Assembly (NCBI GenBank): GCA_046350295.1
Contig: JAXMAR010000038.1
Span: 1 to 64,000 of the forward strand
Direction of reading: 5' to 3'
Length of the DNA stretch: 64,000 bases
Origin: JAXMAR01 sp046350295
GTDB lineage: Bacteria; Planctomycetota; Planctomycetia; Gemmatales; Gemmataceae
Each line of letters begins with the position of its first letter. Positions within the stretch are counted from its first letter, which is position 1. Positions 1 to 8,720 of the stretch are shown here, one piece after another. Made by a program: the position numbers and the translations under genes. The notes below the pieces were generated by a model that was not told the DNA's origin, did no database searches, and saw nothing but the letters and a program-made list of their open reading frames with translations.

Positions 1-100
1 CAGGATGGCCGTCTCCCTCTGATTCTTGTCGTGGCGCCCGGTCGTCGTGTAAGATCGAAAGGCGGCCACGCGGTCATGTTTTGGTCGCCTTTTGAGCGCG

Positions 101-135
101 GTCCGCGAATCAGCGAACCGGAGCTAAAACGAGAA
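101..135 (+). repeat. Degenerate copy of dispersed palindromic repeat
   Basis: This stretch matches the 3' half (GCGAACCGGAGCTAAAACG) of a palindromic repeat that is better preserved at 8621, 31380 and 63133. The left arm of the palindrome is eroded here. It lies just upstream of the first gene and has the same orientation as the other copies relative to their downstream genes. The rest of bases 1-162 shows no recognisable feature. Confidence 0.4.
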
Positions 136-162
136 CCTGGCTTGTAATCACCGCCTTCAGAA

Positions 163-1392
163 ATGCTTCGCTTCTCCTGTTCCTGCGGCAAAGAACTGCA
201 AGTGCCCCAAGAGCATGCCGGCCGCAAGGTCCGTTGCCCGGGCTGCCAGAACGTCTTCCGCGCGCCGGAGTTGATGGTCGCGGCGGCGGCGCCGGAGGCC
301 ATCCCGGTCGAGCCGCAACCGCACGCGTTCGCCGCCGCCGACCGCCCGGCGCCGCCGCCGCTGCCCGCGGAGGAAACGGTGGAGGAAGATTACGCAATCA
401 GCGAACGGCCTCTCGGCCAGGCGCCGCCGCCCCTCCCGGCGAATGACCGCCTCGAGCCGCCGCCATTGCCCCATTCCGCCCTTGACGAGGCGCTCGACCT
501 GGGCCTCGTCAACCACGCGGGTGAGCCGCTGCCCGAGGACGACGACTTCTTTGTTGCCGCCCCGAGCGAGGTCGGCCGCGTCCTCTCCGGCCGCACGACC
601 CTCAAGGAATGGAAGAACCCGTGGTCGTGGCCGGCCCGACTCGCCTTCCTGCTTCCTGTCCTTGTCGGTTGCCTCGTTATCCTGGTCGTCCTGGTCATCC
701 ACAACCCGGTCCTGAGTTGGATCGTCCTGCCCATCATGGCCGGTTGGGCGTTGATCGTCTTCGCGCTCACGCGGTTCAGCCATACGTGCAACTATGTCGG
801 CACGCAGGGGGTCGCCGTCTTCCGCTGCGGCGGCCATCGCCAGCGCATCACCAAGCGCGACATCTTCCTGTTCCAGGACGCCGTCGAGCTGCGCACCGGT
901 CAGACCAACATGTACTACAACGGCGTCTACACCGGCACCAGCTACAACTTCACCTGGTACGACGACGAGGGGAAGAAGGCTTACGACCTGAGCGGCCAGT
1001 ACTGGACGACCAAGAACCTGCCGCCGGCCAAGAGCCCGTTCCGCTTCGCCCTCGCCGCCGAGGCCGCCTGGTCCGGCTACCTCGCCGAGAACATCGACCA
1101 GCTCCTCGTCGACCAGAGCGGCCTGCTCTACTTCTCGATCGGCAAGAAGGACTGGATCCGCCTGGGCAACGGTCTTGTCCGCCTGTCGAAGGGGGGAACC
1201 GTCGTCGAGCTGGAGGCCGACCAGATTCACACGATCGGCATCAACCAGGGGGTTGTGAGCATCACCGAGGTCGGCGGCAAGCAGGGCTGGTTCTCCTCAA
1301 AGGGGGTGCATTCCTTCGCGTACAAGGACCTGGGCAACGCCCGTTTCTTCCTCTTCGCGCTCCATAAACTGGTCGGCTTCAAGCTCTATTGA
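163..1392 (+). CDS. Zinc-ribbon membrane protein of unknown function
   Basis: A 409-residue protein of unknown function. It opens with a zinc-ribbon-like segment (CSCGKELQVP, then VRCPGCQNVF), a common N-terminus of planctomycete membrane proteins. Residues about 40-110 are rich in proline and alanine and probably form a flexible linker. Residues about 160-205 contain two hydrophobic segments that look like a transmembrane hairpin, so the ribbon would lie in the cytoplasm. The C-terminal 200 residues are soluble, with no motif I recognise. The ATG at 163 sets the zinc ribbon at the very N-terminus, which supports this start, although no strong ribosome site is visible. The next gene downstream also has a small N-terminal domain joined to membrane segments, but a MITE-like element separates them, so one operon is unlikely. 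Confidence 0.85.
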   Translation: MLRFSCSCGKELQVPQEHAGRKVRCPGCQNVFRAPELMVAAAAPEAIPVEPQPHAFAAADRPAPPPLPAEETVEEDYAISERPLGQAPPPLPANDRLEPPPLPHSALDEALDLGLVNHAGEPLPEDDDFFVAAPSEVGRVLSGRTTLKEWKNPWSWPARLAFLLPVLVGCLVILVVLVIHNPVLSWIVLPIMAGWALIVFALTRFSHTCNYVGTQGVAVFRCGGHRQRITKRDIFLFQDAVELRTGQTNMYYNGVYTGTSYNFTWYDDEGKKAYDLSGQYWTTKNLPPAKSPFRFALAAEAAWSGYLAENIDQLLVDQSGLLYFSIGKKDWIRLGNGLVRLSKGGTVVELEADQIHTIGINQGVVSITEVGGKQGWFSSKGVHSFAYKDLGNARFFLFALHKLVGFKLY

Positions 1393-1393
1393 G

Positions 1394-1547
1394 CTTTGGA
1401 GTGCGGCCATTTATTGCCGCTTTCGAGGGAGCTCGCCCTCCAAGCGACAAAGCCCACACGCGAAAAAGAGAGAGGTTCTTTCGGGCCAACAGGGCGCCGG
1501 CCAATACAAGTCCTTCAAAAGCGGCAATCAATTGCCGCACTCCAAAG
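1394..1547. mobile_element. MITE-like element with 37-bp terminal inverted repeats
   Basis: The left arm (1394-1430, starting CTTTGGAGTGCGGC) and the right arm (1511-1547, ending GCCGCACTCCAAAG) are inverted copies that match at 33 of 37 positions. Each arm also contains its own small palindrome around GCGGCAAT...ATTGCCGC. The 80-bp centre has no coding potential. Size and structure fit a non-autonomous miniature transposable element. No target duplication is obvious. A large transcription-terminating hairpin after the upstream gene is the alternative reading. Confidence 0.55.
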
Positions 1548-1690
1548 GGCTAATTCCTTGACAGACGCGTCCGCAAGCGGTCATCTGGATACATATTCGT
1601 CATGTACCCAGGCCCGCGGAACGCGCGGCGGCTCCCAGTTGTCCAATGAGATGTCGGCTACTAACCGGCGTCGCCTGCGAGGGATAGATC

Positions 1691-4600
1691 ATGGACCAAT
1701 GGTATTTCGCCCTGGAAGGACAGCAGCCGCAGGGGCCGGTTTCGCTCGATGACTTGCGCCGGATGGTCGACGCCGGCCGCTTGACGGACCGTGATGTCGT
1801 CTGGCGCTCCGGCTCTCCCGAATGGTTGCCGGTCGCCCGAACCCCCGAGCTGGCGAATGGCCGAGGCGCCCCGCCGCCGCGCCGCGGCACGCCGCCGCCT
1901 GCCCCGCGCGAAGGCATCCTCGCCGACACTCGCCCGCCGCGCGCCGCTACGCCTGGTCCGGCGCCCCGTGACGGCGCCAGCGCCCGTCCGCCGCGTTCGC
2001 CTTATCCGGATGAGCGCTCCGCCGCCCGCGAGTCGGCTCGCTCAGGTGGCTTTCTGCGGGCGCTCCACTCGTTGCCCAAGCCCATTCTCTTTGGCATGTA
2101 CGGCGCCGTAGGCGGGCTCCTCGCCGCGCTGCTTCTGGGAGAGCTGTTCTGGTTCCTCCTCCGCCCGGCCGCCGCCTCGCCGCTCACGGCGGCCGTTTCC
2201 GACAAGGTCGCACTCTACCCCGGCGCGACGAACAGGTTCACGGTCAAGATCGCACGCAGCGGCTTCAGCGGCCCCGTGAACGTCAAGGTCGTCGGCCTCC
2301 CGACGGACGTCACCGCCTCGTCGGCGACGATTCCGGCCGACAAGAGTGAAGCCGAGATCGAGATCAACGCCACGCCGCTCGTCGCGTTGGGCGGTCATTC
2401 GCTCAAGGTCGAGGTGAGCGCCCCGGACGTCCCGGACGCAACGCGGACGGAAGCGATCCACCTCAACGTCGAAGCGATGCCGCCGAGCGTAGTGCTTGCC
2501 GTCTCACCGACGGTCAGCGTCTACGCCGGCGACCGAAATCGCTTCGCGGCGCACTTGAAGCGATTTCTGTTCAAAGGGGCCGTGCAGCTCGAATTGCTCG
2601 ACGCCCCGGCCGGGATCATTCTCGATCCCGTTGTCATTGGCGAGGAGAGCGACAAGGCCGAGCTGAGCATCGGCGTAACGGACGCCAAGGCGCCGGCGCG
2701 CGTCGTGCCTCTCAAGCTTCAGGCCCGCGCCCTGGACGCCGGCGGACCGAAGACCGTCCAGACGTTCAACCTCAAGATCGAGCCGATCCCCCCCAGCCTG
2801 GCGGTCAAGGCGTCCCCGTCCGTCACGGTTTATGCCGGCGAGAAGAACCGCTTCGCCGTCAAGCTGGCACGCTACTGGTTCGACGGCATGGTGCGTGTCG
2901 AAGCCGCGGATCTTCCGTCGGACGTGAAGATCGGCTCGATCCTCGTGCCCGCCGACAAGGCGGATGCGGAGATGGAGATCGTCGCCGAGAAGTCGGCGGC
3001 CCTCGGCCAGACGCAGATTCGCCTGATCGCCACCGCCATCGGCGCGGATGCCATCGCCCGCGAAAACACGCTGGTCAAGGTCGAGCCCGTGCCGCCGACC
3101 GTCTCCATGACCTTGTCCCCCGCGGTCACCGTCTACGCCGGCGAGAAGAACAAGTTCGCCGTTAAGATCGCCCGCCAGCGCTTCGACGGCCCCGTCATTA
3201 TCGAGTCATCCGGCACGCTGCCCCCGGGCGTGCGGGTTCCGTCGGTGACCATACCGGCCGGCGCCGGCGAAGCGGAAATGGAGATCTTTCAGGGCTACGG
3301 CGATCCGGCCGGCGCCGCCGAGCGTGAAGTGAAAATCAAGCTCCAGGCCCGAGCGCTCGATCCGCGCGTGCCGCGCTCGATCGAGGACCTGTCGCTCAAG
3401 GTCATCACGCTGCCTGCCAAGATGCAAGTGGCCGTCTCGCCGCTGGTCGAGGTTTATCAGGGGGGCCGCTGCCGTTTCACCGTCAAGGTCGCCCGCTCGG
3501 GCTTCGAGGGGCCGGTCCGCCTCAGCTTCGCCGACCTGCCCGACGGCGTCGGCATCGACACGACGCTGCTTCCAGCCGGGCTCTCGGAGATGGAGGTGGA
3601 AGGCGCCGCGCTCGCCAAGGCGGCGACGGGCAAGAAGATGGTGAACCTGACCGCGGTCGGGCCGGACGGACGCAATCCCGTCGCCAAGAGCGAGTTCAAT
3701 CTCGACGTGAAGCCCACCGACCCGTCGAAGCTGCCGCCGCCGCTGGACATCGTCTTCGCGCTCGACACGACGGGGAGCATGGAGTTCGCCATCAGCGGCG
3801 TCCGCACCGGCATCGAGCGCTTCATCGAGGAGCTGCAGAAGAATCAGCTCGAGGCGCGCGTCGCGCTGCTTTCCTTCAAGGACCTGATCGAGGACCCGAA
3901 GGAAGAGGCGATGAAGATCATCAAGTTCAAGGGGAGCACCTTTACAACCGATTTCAACCTGTTCAAGAACGAGGTCGGCAAACTTCGCGCCGACGGCGGC
4001 GGCGACCTGCCCGAGAGCAGCCTCGACGCCGTCATCGTCGCGGCCCGCTTTCCCTATGCCGCCAAGTCCAAGCGCATCATCATCCTGATCACGGATGACG
4101 AGCCCAAGACCATGAAGGACGTGCTGCCCGAGGACCTCAAGATGGGCAAGCCGAAGCCGGCGACGATGGCCCAGGCGCTCGGCGCCCTGCGCGAGTACAA
4201 GATCAACCAGGTGCACCTCATCTGCAAGGAAAGGGACCACAAGATCTATGGCGACCTTCACAAGATCGCCAAGGGCGCCTTCTTCGACATCAACCGCGTG
4301 ACGGAAGCCGGTGGCGGCGCCTTTGCGGCCCTTCTGCCCGAGTTGAGCAAGGAAATCGCCCGCATCACCGTCGCCGATCGGCCGGACGCGCCCAAGCCGC
4401 TGGCGCCGCCGCCGCTGCCCGCGGCGGAGAAGGCGCCGGAGCCGCCCAAGTCGGCGGCGCCGCCGCCCCCCGCGGTCGCAGGCGCCGCGACGCCGCCGCA
4501 AGCGCCGCCGCCACCGACGCTGCCCGTGGAGAAAGAGTTGAACCTGCCGCGCCTCGCCAGCGCCGCGCCGCCGCCGCCTGTCGCGAGCGTCGCCACTCCT

Positions 4601-5695
4601 CCCGCGGCCGAGGCGCCGCGCGCCAGCGTCACCTCCACCGACATGTATTCCGAGAAGGACCAGCTCCAGCTGCTGCTCGCCAGCGCGGTCTGGACGGCGC
4701 TCCTCGCCGCCGGCGTCGGCCTGTTGCTCGTCACCGGCCAGAAGCTCTACCTCCAGCAAACGCTGCCTGGCGTGGGAGACGTCACCAAGGTCGTCGGCGC
4801 CGGGCTCGGGGCCGGGCTCATCGGCGGCGCGCTTGGCCAACTCTTCTTCCAGCTCACCGGCGGCGGCGCCGGCTGGGACATCGTCACCCGCACGGTCGCC
4901 TGGGGCCTTCTGGGCGGCATGCTTGGCATGGGGATCGGCATCTTCGTCCCCAACCTCAAGTGGCATCGCGGCCTCCTCGGCGGCTGCGTCGGCGGACTCC
5001 TCGGCGCCCTCGGCTTCGCCGCCTTCGCCGCCATCGCCGGTCCGCTGCTGGGCCGCTGGATCGGCGCCATCATCGTCGGCTTCTGCATCGGCCTGATGAT
5101 CGCCCTCGCCGAGCTGGCCTTCCGCCGCTACTGGCTGGAGATCGCCTTCGGCGCCCGCGAGGTGCGGACGGTAACCCTCGGCAGCGCCACCGTCGCCGTC
5201 GGCGGCAGCGAGCGCCACGCCTCCGTCTTCGTCCCCGGCGCCCCGCCGCGCGCCCTGGGCTATCGGCTCCAGGGGGACCGCATCCTCGTTGAAGATTACG
5301 CTACCGGCAAGACGTCGGAGATCGGGCCTGGCGACGAGCGGAAAGTCGGCAATGTCCGCATCGCCGTCCGCAGCGCTCAACAGGCCGAAGCGACCGGCCT
5401 CGCCCTCGTCTTCAAGGGCAAGGCCCTCGCCCTCTCCGACGGCCTGCCGATCACCGAGGAAGACATCCCGGACCTGAAGGCGCAGGGAACCGACGGCGTT
5501 GTCGCGCTCGTCAGTCCCCGCCCGTCGAACCGCGAGATCCTCCTCCTTCGCAATCGCTCCAAGCAAACCTGGAAGGTGATCGAGGAGGACGGCCAGGAAC
5601 GCGCCATCAACCCCGGCCTGAGCATCGAGCTGACCAAACCTTGCGCGGTGCTGTTCGGCAGAACGCGGGCGCGTCTAAGCGTGCCGGACAAGTGA
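1691..5695 (+). CDS. GYF / repeat / von Willebrand A multidomain membrane protein
   Basis: A 1334-residue multidomain protein. Residues 1-50 form a GYF_2-like domain (MDQWYFALEGQQPQGPVS), followed by a proline/arginine-rich linker and one transmembrane segment near residue 140. Five tandem repeats of about 100 residues follow (about 165-670), each with the signature VYAGxxNRFxVKxAR and GPV, probably Ig-like beta sandwiches. A von Willebrand A domain starts near residue 685 with an intact MIDAS (DTTGSM, residue about 692). Then come an Ala/Pro-rich linker (about 900-970), several Gly-rich transmembrane segments (about 995-1150) and a beta-rich C-terminal domain of unknown family. The likely role is surface or envelope binding, with the vWA domain recognising a protein ligand through a divalent metal. 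The start follows from the GYF domain beginning at residue 1. Confidence 0.85.
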   Translation: MDQWYFALEGQQPQGPVSLDDLRRMVDAGRLTDRDVVWRSGSPEWLPVARTPELANGRGAPPPRRGTPPPAPREGILADTRPPRAATPGPAPRDGASARPPRSPYPDERSAARESARSGGFLRALHSLPKPILFGMYGAVGGLLAALLLGELFWFLLRPAAASPLTAAVSDKVALYPGATNRFTVKIARSGFSGPVNVKVVGLPTDVTASSATIPADKSEAEIEINATPLVALGGHSLKVEVSAPDVPDATRTEAIHLNVEAMPPSVVLAVSPTVSVYAGDRNRFAAHLKRFLFKGAVQLELLDAPAGIILDPVVIGEESDKAELSIGVTDAKAPARVVPLKLQARALDAGGPKTVQTFNLKIEPIPPSLAVKASPSVTVYAGEKNRFAVKLARYWFDGMVRVEAADLPSDVKIGSILVPADKADAEMEIVAEKSAALGQTQIRLIATAIGADAIARENTLVKVEPVPPTVSMTLSPAVTVYAGEKNKFAVKIARQRFDGPVIIESSGTLPPGVRVPSVTIPAGAGEAEMEIFQGYGDPAGAAEREVKIKLQARALDPRVPRSIEDLSLKVITLPAKMQVAVSPLVEVYQGGRCRFTVKVARSGFEGPVRLSFADLPDGVGIDTTLLPAGLSEMEVEGAALAKAATGKKMVNLTAVGPDGRNPVAKSEFNLDVKPTDPSKLPPPLDIVFALDTTGSMEFAISGVRTGIERFIEELQKNQLEARVALLSFKDLIEDPKEEAMKIIKFKGSTFTTDFNLFKNEVGKLRADGGGDLPESSLDAVIVAARFPYAAKSKRIIILITDDEPKTMKDVLPEDLKMGKPKPATMAQALGALREYKINQVHLICKERDHKIYGDLHKIAKGAFFDINRVTEAGGGAFAALLPELSKEIARITVADRPDAPKPLAPPPLPAAEKAPEPPKSAAPPPPAVAGAATPPQAPPPPTLPVEKELNLPRLASAAPPPPVASVATPPAAEAPRASVTSTDMYSEKDQLQLLLASAVWTALLAAGVGLLLVTGQKLYLQQTLPGVGDVTKVVGAGLGAGLIGGALGQLFFQLTGGGAGWDIVTRTVAWGLLGGMLGMGIGIFVPNLKWHRGLLGGCVGGLLGALGFAAFAAIAGPLLGRWIGAIIVGFCIGLMIALAELAFRRYWLEIAFGAREVRTVTLGSATVAVGGSERHASVFVPGAPPRALGYRLQGDRILVEDYATGKTSEIGPGDERKVGNVRIAVRSAQQAEATGLALVFKGKALALSDGLPITEEDIPDLKAQGTDGVVALVSPRPSNREILLLRNRSKQTWKVIEEDGQERAINPGLSIELTKPCAVLFGRTRARLSVPDK

Positions 5696-5791
5696 GAGCT
5701 GTGGCAATCTCGTAGCCCGTTTCCATAGACTGTGCTCAATCAGCGCCACATTGGCCGCTGACGTAGTCGCGGGATGATCCAAGGAGGGAAG

Positions 5792-6385
5792 ATGGCCGTC
5801 GAGCAAGTCCTTGTCATCCCGACCCGCGTGCTGCACGACGCTGGCCTCTTTCAAGGCTTCAGCCGCCGCGTCGAGCATTATTTGCCGCTCCTCCTCGAAC
5901 CCACCCGTCTCTCCTTTCTCCCGCGGCCACAGGCGGAAGATGATCCGTCATTCAAGCAGATCATCCCGTATGTCCTCCTACGGCACGGCGACCGGCTTTT
6001 CCATTATCGGCGCGGCAAAGGGGGCGGCGAGAAACGTCTCACCGCGCTGCGCTCCGTCGGCGTCGGCGGGCACATCAACCCCGTCGACCATCGCCCCGGC
6101 GCCGATCCTTATCGCCAGGGCATGCTGCGCGAGCTGGAGGAGGAGATCTTCATCGAGACGAGCTACCGTGAGACCTGCCTGGGCCTGATCAACGACGATT
6201 CCCAACCCGTCGGCCGCGTTCACCTCGGTATCGTCCATCTGCTGGAGCTAGACGCCCCGCTGGTGCGCCGCCGCGAGGAGCAGCTCGACGCTTCGGGCTT
6301 CGCGCCGCTGACGGAGCTGCAAAAGGCGCGCAACGAGTTCGAGACGTGGTCGCAGCTCGCTCTGGATGCGGTCGCGCTCATCTGA
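5792..6385 (+). CDS. Nudix-like hydrolase family protein
   Basis: A 197-residue protein with a Nudix-like signature: a GVGGHINPVD stretch followed by RELEEEI (residues about 92-125), corresponding to the Nudix box glycine and its REUXEE core. Members of this family hydrolyse nucleoside diphosphate linkages, but the substrate cannot be read from the sequence. I chose the ATG at 5792 because AAGGAGG lies at 5781-5787; an in-frame ATG at 5774 lies upstream of that site. The gene lies 23 bases before a metallophosphatase gene with its own ribosome site, so the two are probably cotranscribed. The spacing inside the Nudix box is longer than the classic consensus, so activity is not certain. Confidence 0.75.
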   Translation: MAVEQVLVIPTRVLHDAGLFQGFSRRVEHYLPLLLEPTRLSFLPRPQAEDDPSFKQIIPYVLLRHGDRLFHYRRGKGGGEKRLTALRSVGVGGHINPVDHRPGADPYRQGMLRELEEEIFIETSYRETCLGLINDDSQPVGRVHLGIVHLLELDAPLVRRREEQLDASGFAPLTELQKARNEFETWSQLALDAVALI

Positions 6386-6408
6386 AGTCGTGGAAAGGAG
6401 AATCGCCC

Positions 6409-7695
6409 TTGGCCCGTCAGTATTTCTTCGTCAGCGACCTGCACATGGGGGGCGATGGTCAGCTCCAGCATTGCGACTTCGCGGCTGAGTTCATCGCGTT
6501 CCTGAAAGAGCTGGAGAGCCGGGACGCCGACAGCGAGCTGTTGATCGTAGGGGACACGTTCGGCTTTTGGGAGCTGACGACGGTCCACGGCGCCGCCAAG
6601 CTCGATCACATCATCGGCGCCCATCAGCCGATCTTCGATCAGCTCAAGGCGACCGGGGCGCGCATCAAGGTCACCATGATGGTGGGCAACCACGACTACG
6701 ACCTCGCCTGCGATCCCATCTTCGCCGCGAAGCTCCTGGCGTACAACATTCACCTCGACACGAACCTAGCGCTGACGCGCACGGTGGCGGGCAAGAAGAT
6801 CTGGATCGAGCACGGGCAGCAGCGCGACGAGTTCAACGCCTTTGCGCAGTACGGCAATCCGCACGCGCTGCCGGTCGGCTACTTCATCACGGAGACGTTC
6901 GTGGGCGGGGCGAGCCGGCATTCGGACTTCGGCAAGGGAAACTGGCTCAAGGACATTCGCTCCGTCGGCACCATGCAGATACCGGACTGGATCTTCTCCA
7001 ACTATTTCTATCACGAGATGAGCGCGTTCCTGCGCTGGCTGTTCTTGCCCTTCCTGCTCCTGGCCGGCGTGACCATCGTTTCCATCGCCGCCGAGTTGCT
7101 GCGCGTGCTCGGCGTCTTCGATTACAACATCCTCTTTCACAACCCGCTCATGAACCGGCTCGGCATCGTCGACAACGTCTTGCAGGCGGTGATCGGGATC
7201 AACACCGTCTTTCTGATCCTGATCGGCATTCCGCTCTGGCTCGTGCTGCGCGACCTCAACCGCACCTTGCACCGTTTCCGCCTGCTGACGAGCCACGGCG
7301 TGGCCCCCGAGCTCACTTCCGACGCGCCTTATCTCAACGCCGCCCAGGAGGTGTTCCGCGCCGATGATCAGGTGGCGGTGTTCATCTTCGGCCACACGCA
7401 CGCCGGCTTCCTGCGGCGGCTGGGCCCGGCCGGGCAGGTGGTCCTGAACACGGGCACGTGGCTGAAACTGCTGCGGCGCGTGAAGGTCCGCTTCGGCTTC
7501 TTGCCGCCGGTGTACTATCCGTCGTATCGGCTGAACTACTTCCACATCCTGGAGGAAGGCGGCAAGCTGGTCATCAACTACGTCGAGGTCGCCAAGAAAC
7601 CGGCGCGCGAGCTGACGCGGCTGCAGCGCCTGATGACGCTGGGCCGCCGGCCGAAGCCGCCCGAGGCGATCCCGGCGAAAACGATCATCGAATGA
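6409..7695 (+). CDS. Membrane-anchored calcineurin-like metallophosphatase
   Basis: A 428-residue metallophosphoesterase. The metal-binding motifs appear in order: SDLHMGG (residue 9), GDTFGFWE (about 48), GNHDYD (about 94), a histidine in IEHGQQ (about 133) and FGHTHAG (about 326). Between the fourth and fifth motifs sit two strong hydrophobic segments (around FLPFLLLAGVTIVSIAAELL and a second one about 40 residues later). The catalytic fold is therefore interrupted by a membrane hairpin. The start is the TTG at 6409, preceded by AAGGAG about 9 bases upstream; a longer reading from 6346 would overlap the Nudix-like gene and lacks such a site. The substrate is unknown. The pairing with a Nudix-like enzyme hints at nucleotide or lipid-pyrophosphate metabolism, which is inference. 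Confidence 0.85.
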   Translation: MARQYFFVSDLHMGGDGQLQHCDFAAEFIAFLKELESRDADSELLIVGDTFGFWELTTVHGAAKLDHIIGAHQPIFDQLKATGARIKVTMMVGNHDYDLACDPIFAAKLLAYNIHLDTNLALTRTVAGKKIWIEHGQQRDEFNAFAQYGNPHALPVGYFITETFVGGASRHSDFGKGNWLKDIRSVGTMQIPDWIFSNYFYHEMSAFLRWLFLPFLLLAGVTIVSIAAELLRVLGVFDYNILFHNPLMNRLGIVDNVLQAVIGINTVFLILIGIPLWLVLRDLNRTLHRFRLLTSHGVAPELTSDAPYLNAAQEVFRADDQVAVFIFGHTHAGFLRRLGPAGQVVLNTGTWLKLLRRVKVRFGFLPPVYYPSYRLNYFHILEEGGKLVINYVEVAKKPARELTRLQRLMTLGRRPKPPEAIPAKTIIE

Positions 7696-7708
7696 GCGGG
7701 GCGGGGCG

Positions 7709-8443
7709 TTACTTCGGCAGGTCGAAGGCTCGCGCCTCGATCTTCGGGTCGAGGACGAAGCGGTCGTAGGTTTCCGAGATAGGGATCATGTCGATCTTCA
7801 GCGTGAAGGAGCGCTTGAGCGGCAGGAGGGTCTTGGCGTCGATCCAGAGGGTGATCTCCTCGTCGTGGCGGCAGCCGTCCCCTTTGCCGAAGCGGTAGCG
7901 GATGACCTTGGCGTCGCGGCTGGCGACCTTCTCGGCGCCGTCCAGTTTGAAGTCATAGACCTTCATTTTCGACTCTGCGCCGTCAGGATCGAGTCCAAGC
8001 TCGCCGCCGCGCGCATAAGGCAGCGTCAGAACCGTGTACCACATGCCGCCGCGGCAGAGCGTTGTACACAGGGAGGCGTGAAAACTCTTCGGCGTCGGCC
8101 ACTCCGATTGACCACCGGCTTCGATGGCGGGCAGGCCGCTGGGCATGACGTTGAGCGTGGCGCCATTGCTCTTGGATTGCTTGCCGTCGGAGACGACCTC
8201 GAAGCCGGCGGCGGGCCTGCCGAAGTGGCCGGTGACATCAAGGCGCGCCTTGTTGTCCTGGGTCAGCAGCAGATCGGCTTTGCTCTTGCGTTTCCCGATC
8301 GAGTACGTGGCGGAGACTGTGAAGGCCTTGGCAGTGCGGATCTTTTTCTCCATGGCGCGGAAGAGCTTTTCGGCTTCGTTTTCTTGGGCGCGGCCTGGTG
8401 GGGCAATGGCGAGGGCGATGGAGCAAGCGAGCAAGTAGCGCAT
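7709..8443 (-). CDS. Exported protein, LolA/DUF2092-like
   Basis: A 244-residue protein with a clear signal peptide (MRYLLACSIALAIAPPGRAQ). The mature part begins AEKLFRAMEKKIRTAKAFTV and continues with alternating beta strands such as KADLLLTQDNKARLDVTG. That pattern is typical of LolA/LolB-like and DUF2092 outer-membrane-associated lipid-binding folds. The start at 8443 is chosen because the signal peptide begins there; longer in-frame versions add a basic extension with no role. The gene converges with the metallophosphatase (13 bases between stops) and is divergent from glyA. The family assignment is by fold impression only. Confidence 0.7.
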   Translation of the reverse strand: MRYLLACSIALAIAPPGRAQENEAEKLFRAMEKKIRTAKAFTVSATYSIGKRKSKADLLLTQDNKARLDVTGHFGRPAAGFEVVSDGKQSKSNGATLNVMPSGLPAIEAGGQSEWPTPKSFHASLCTTLCRGGMWYTVLTLPYARGGELGLDPDGAESKMKVYDFKLDGAEKVASRDAKVIRYRFGKGDGCRHDEEITLWIDAKTLLPLKRSFTLKIDMIPISETYDRFVLDPKIEARAFDLPK

Positions 8444-8620
8444 GGGTAATTCCTGTTTCGGGCGACGGCTCGAGATGCGCCTAGCGTGGCGACAGGCGCG
8501 TCGACTCGTGTTCCCGTTCTTCTTTTCCGGGGCCGCAACCATTTTATGCGCGGTTTGTCTTGGCTTAACCGAAATCAGGGACGCCTCCGCCCGTTGTGTG
8601 CAGCATTTGCGTGGCGCGTC

Positions 8621-8657
8621 GTCCGCCGGTTTCTGCGAAACCCGGCTAGACGGGGCG
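8621..8657 (+). repeat. Dispersed palindromic repeat upstream of glyA
   Basis: The palindrome CCGGTTTCTGCGAAACCCGG is followed by CTAGACGGGGCG, and preceded by GTCCGC. It matches the copies at 31380 and 63133. It sits 64 bases before the glyA start in the divergent region with the gene at 7709-8443, so it could act in transcription or as mRNA leader structure of glyA. Confidence 0.65.
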
Positions 8658-8720
8658 TTTCCGCGTCGCGCCTTTATAATGACGTAGCCCGAACTCCATT
8701 CCCAGAAGGAACCAAACGCC

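Noticed and set aside
3206..5566. Long open frame on the minus strand opposite the vWA protein gene
   Set aside because: It is the antisense of a real gene in high-GC sequence; residue composition is typical of shadow frames and there is no domain or ribosome site.
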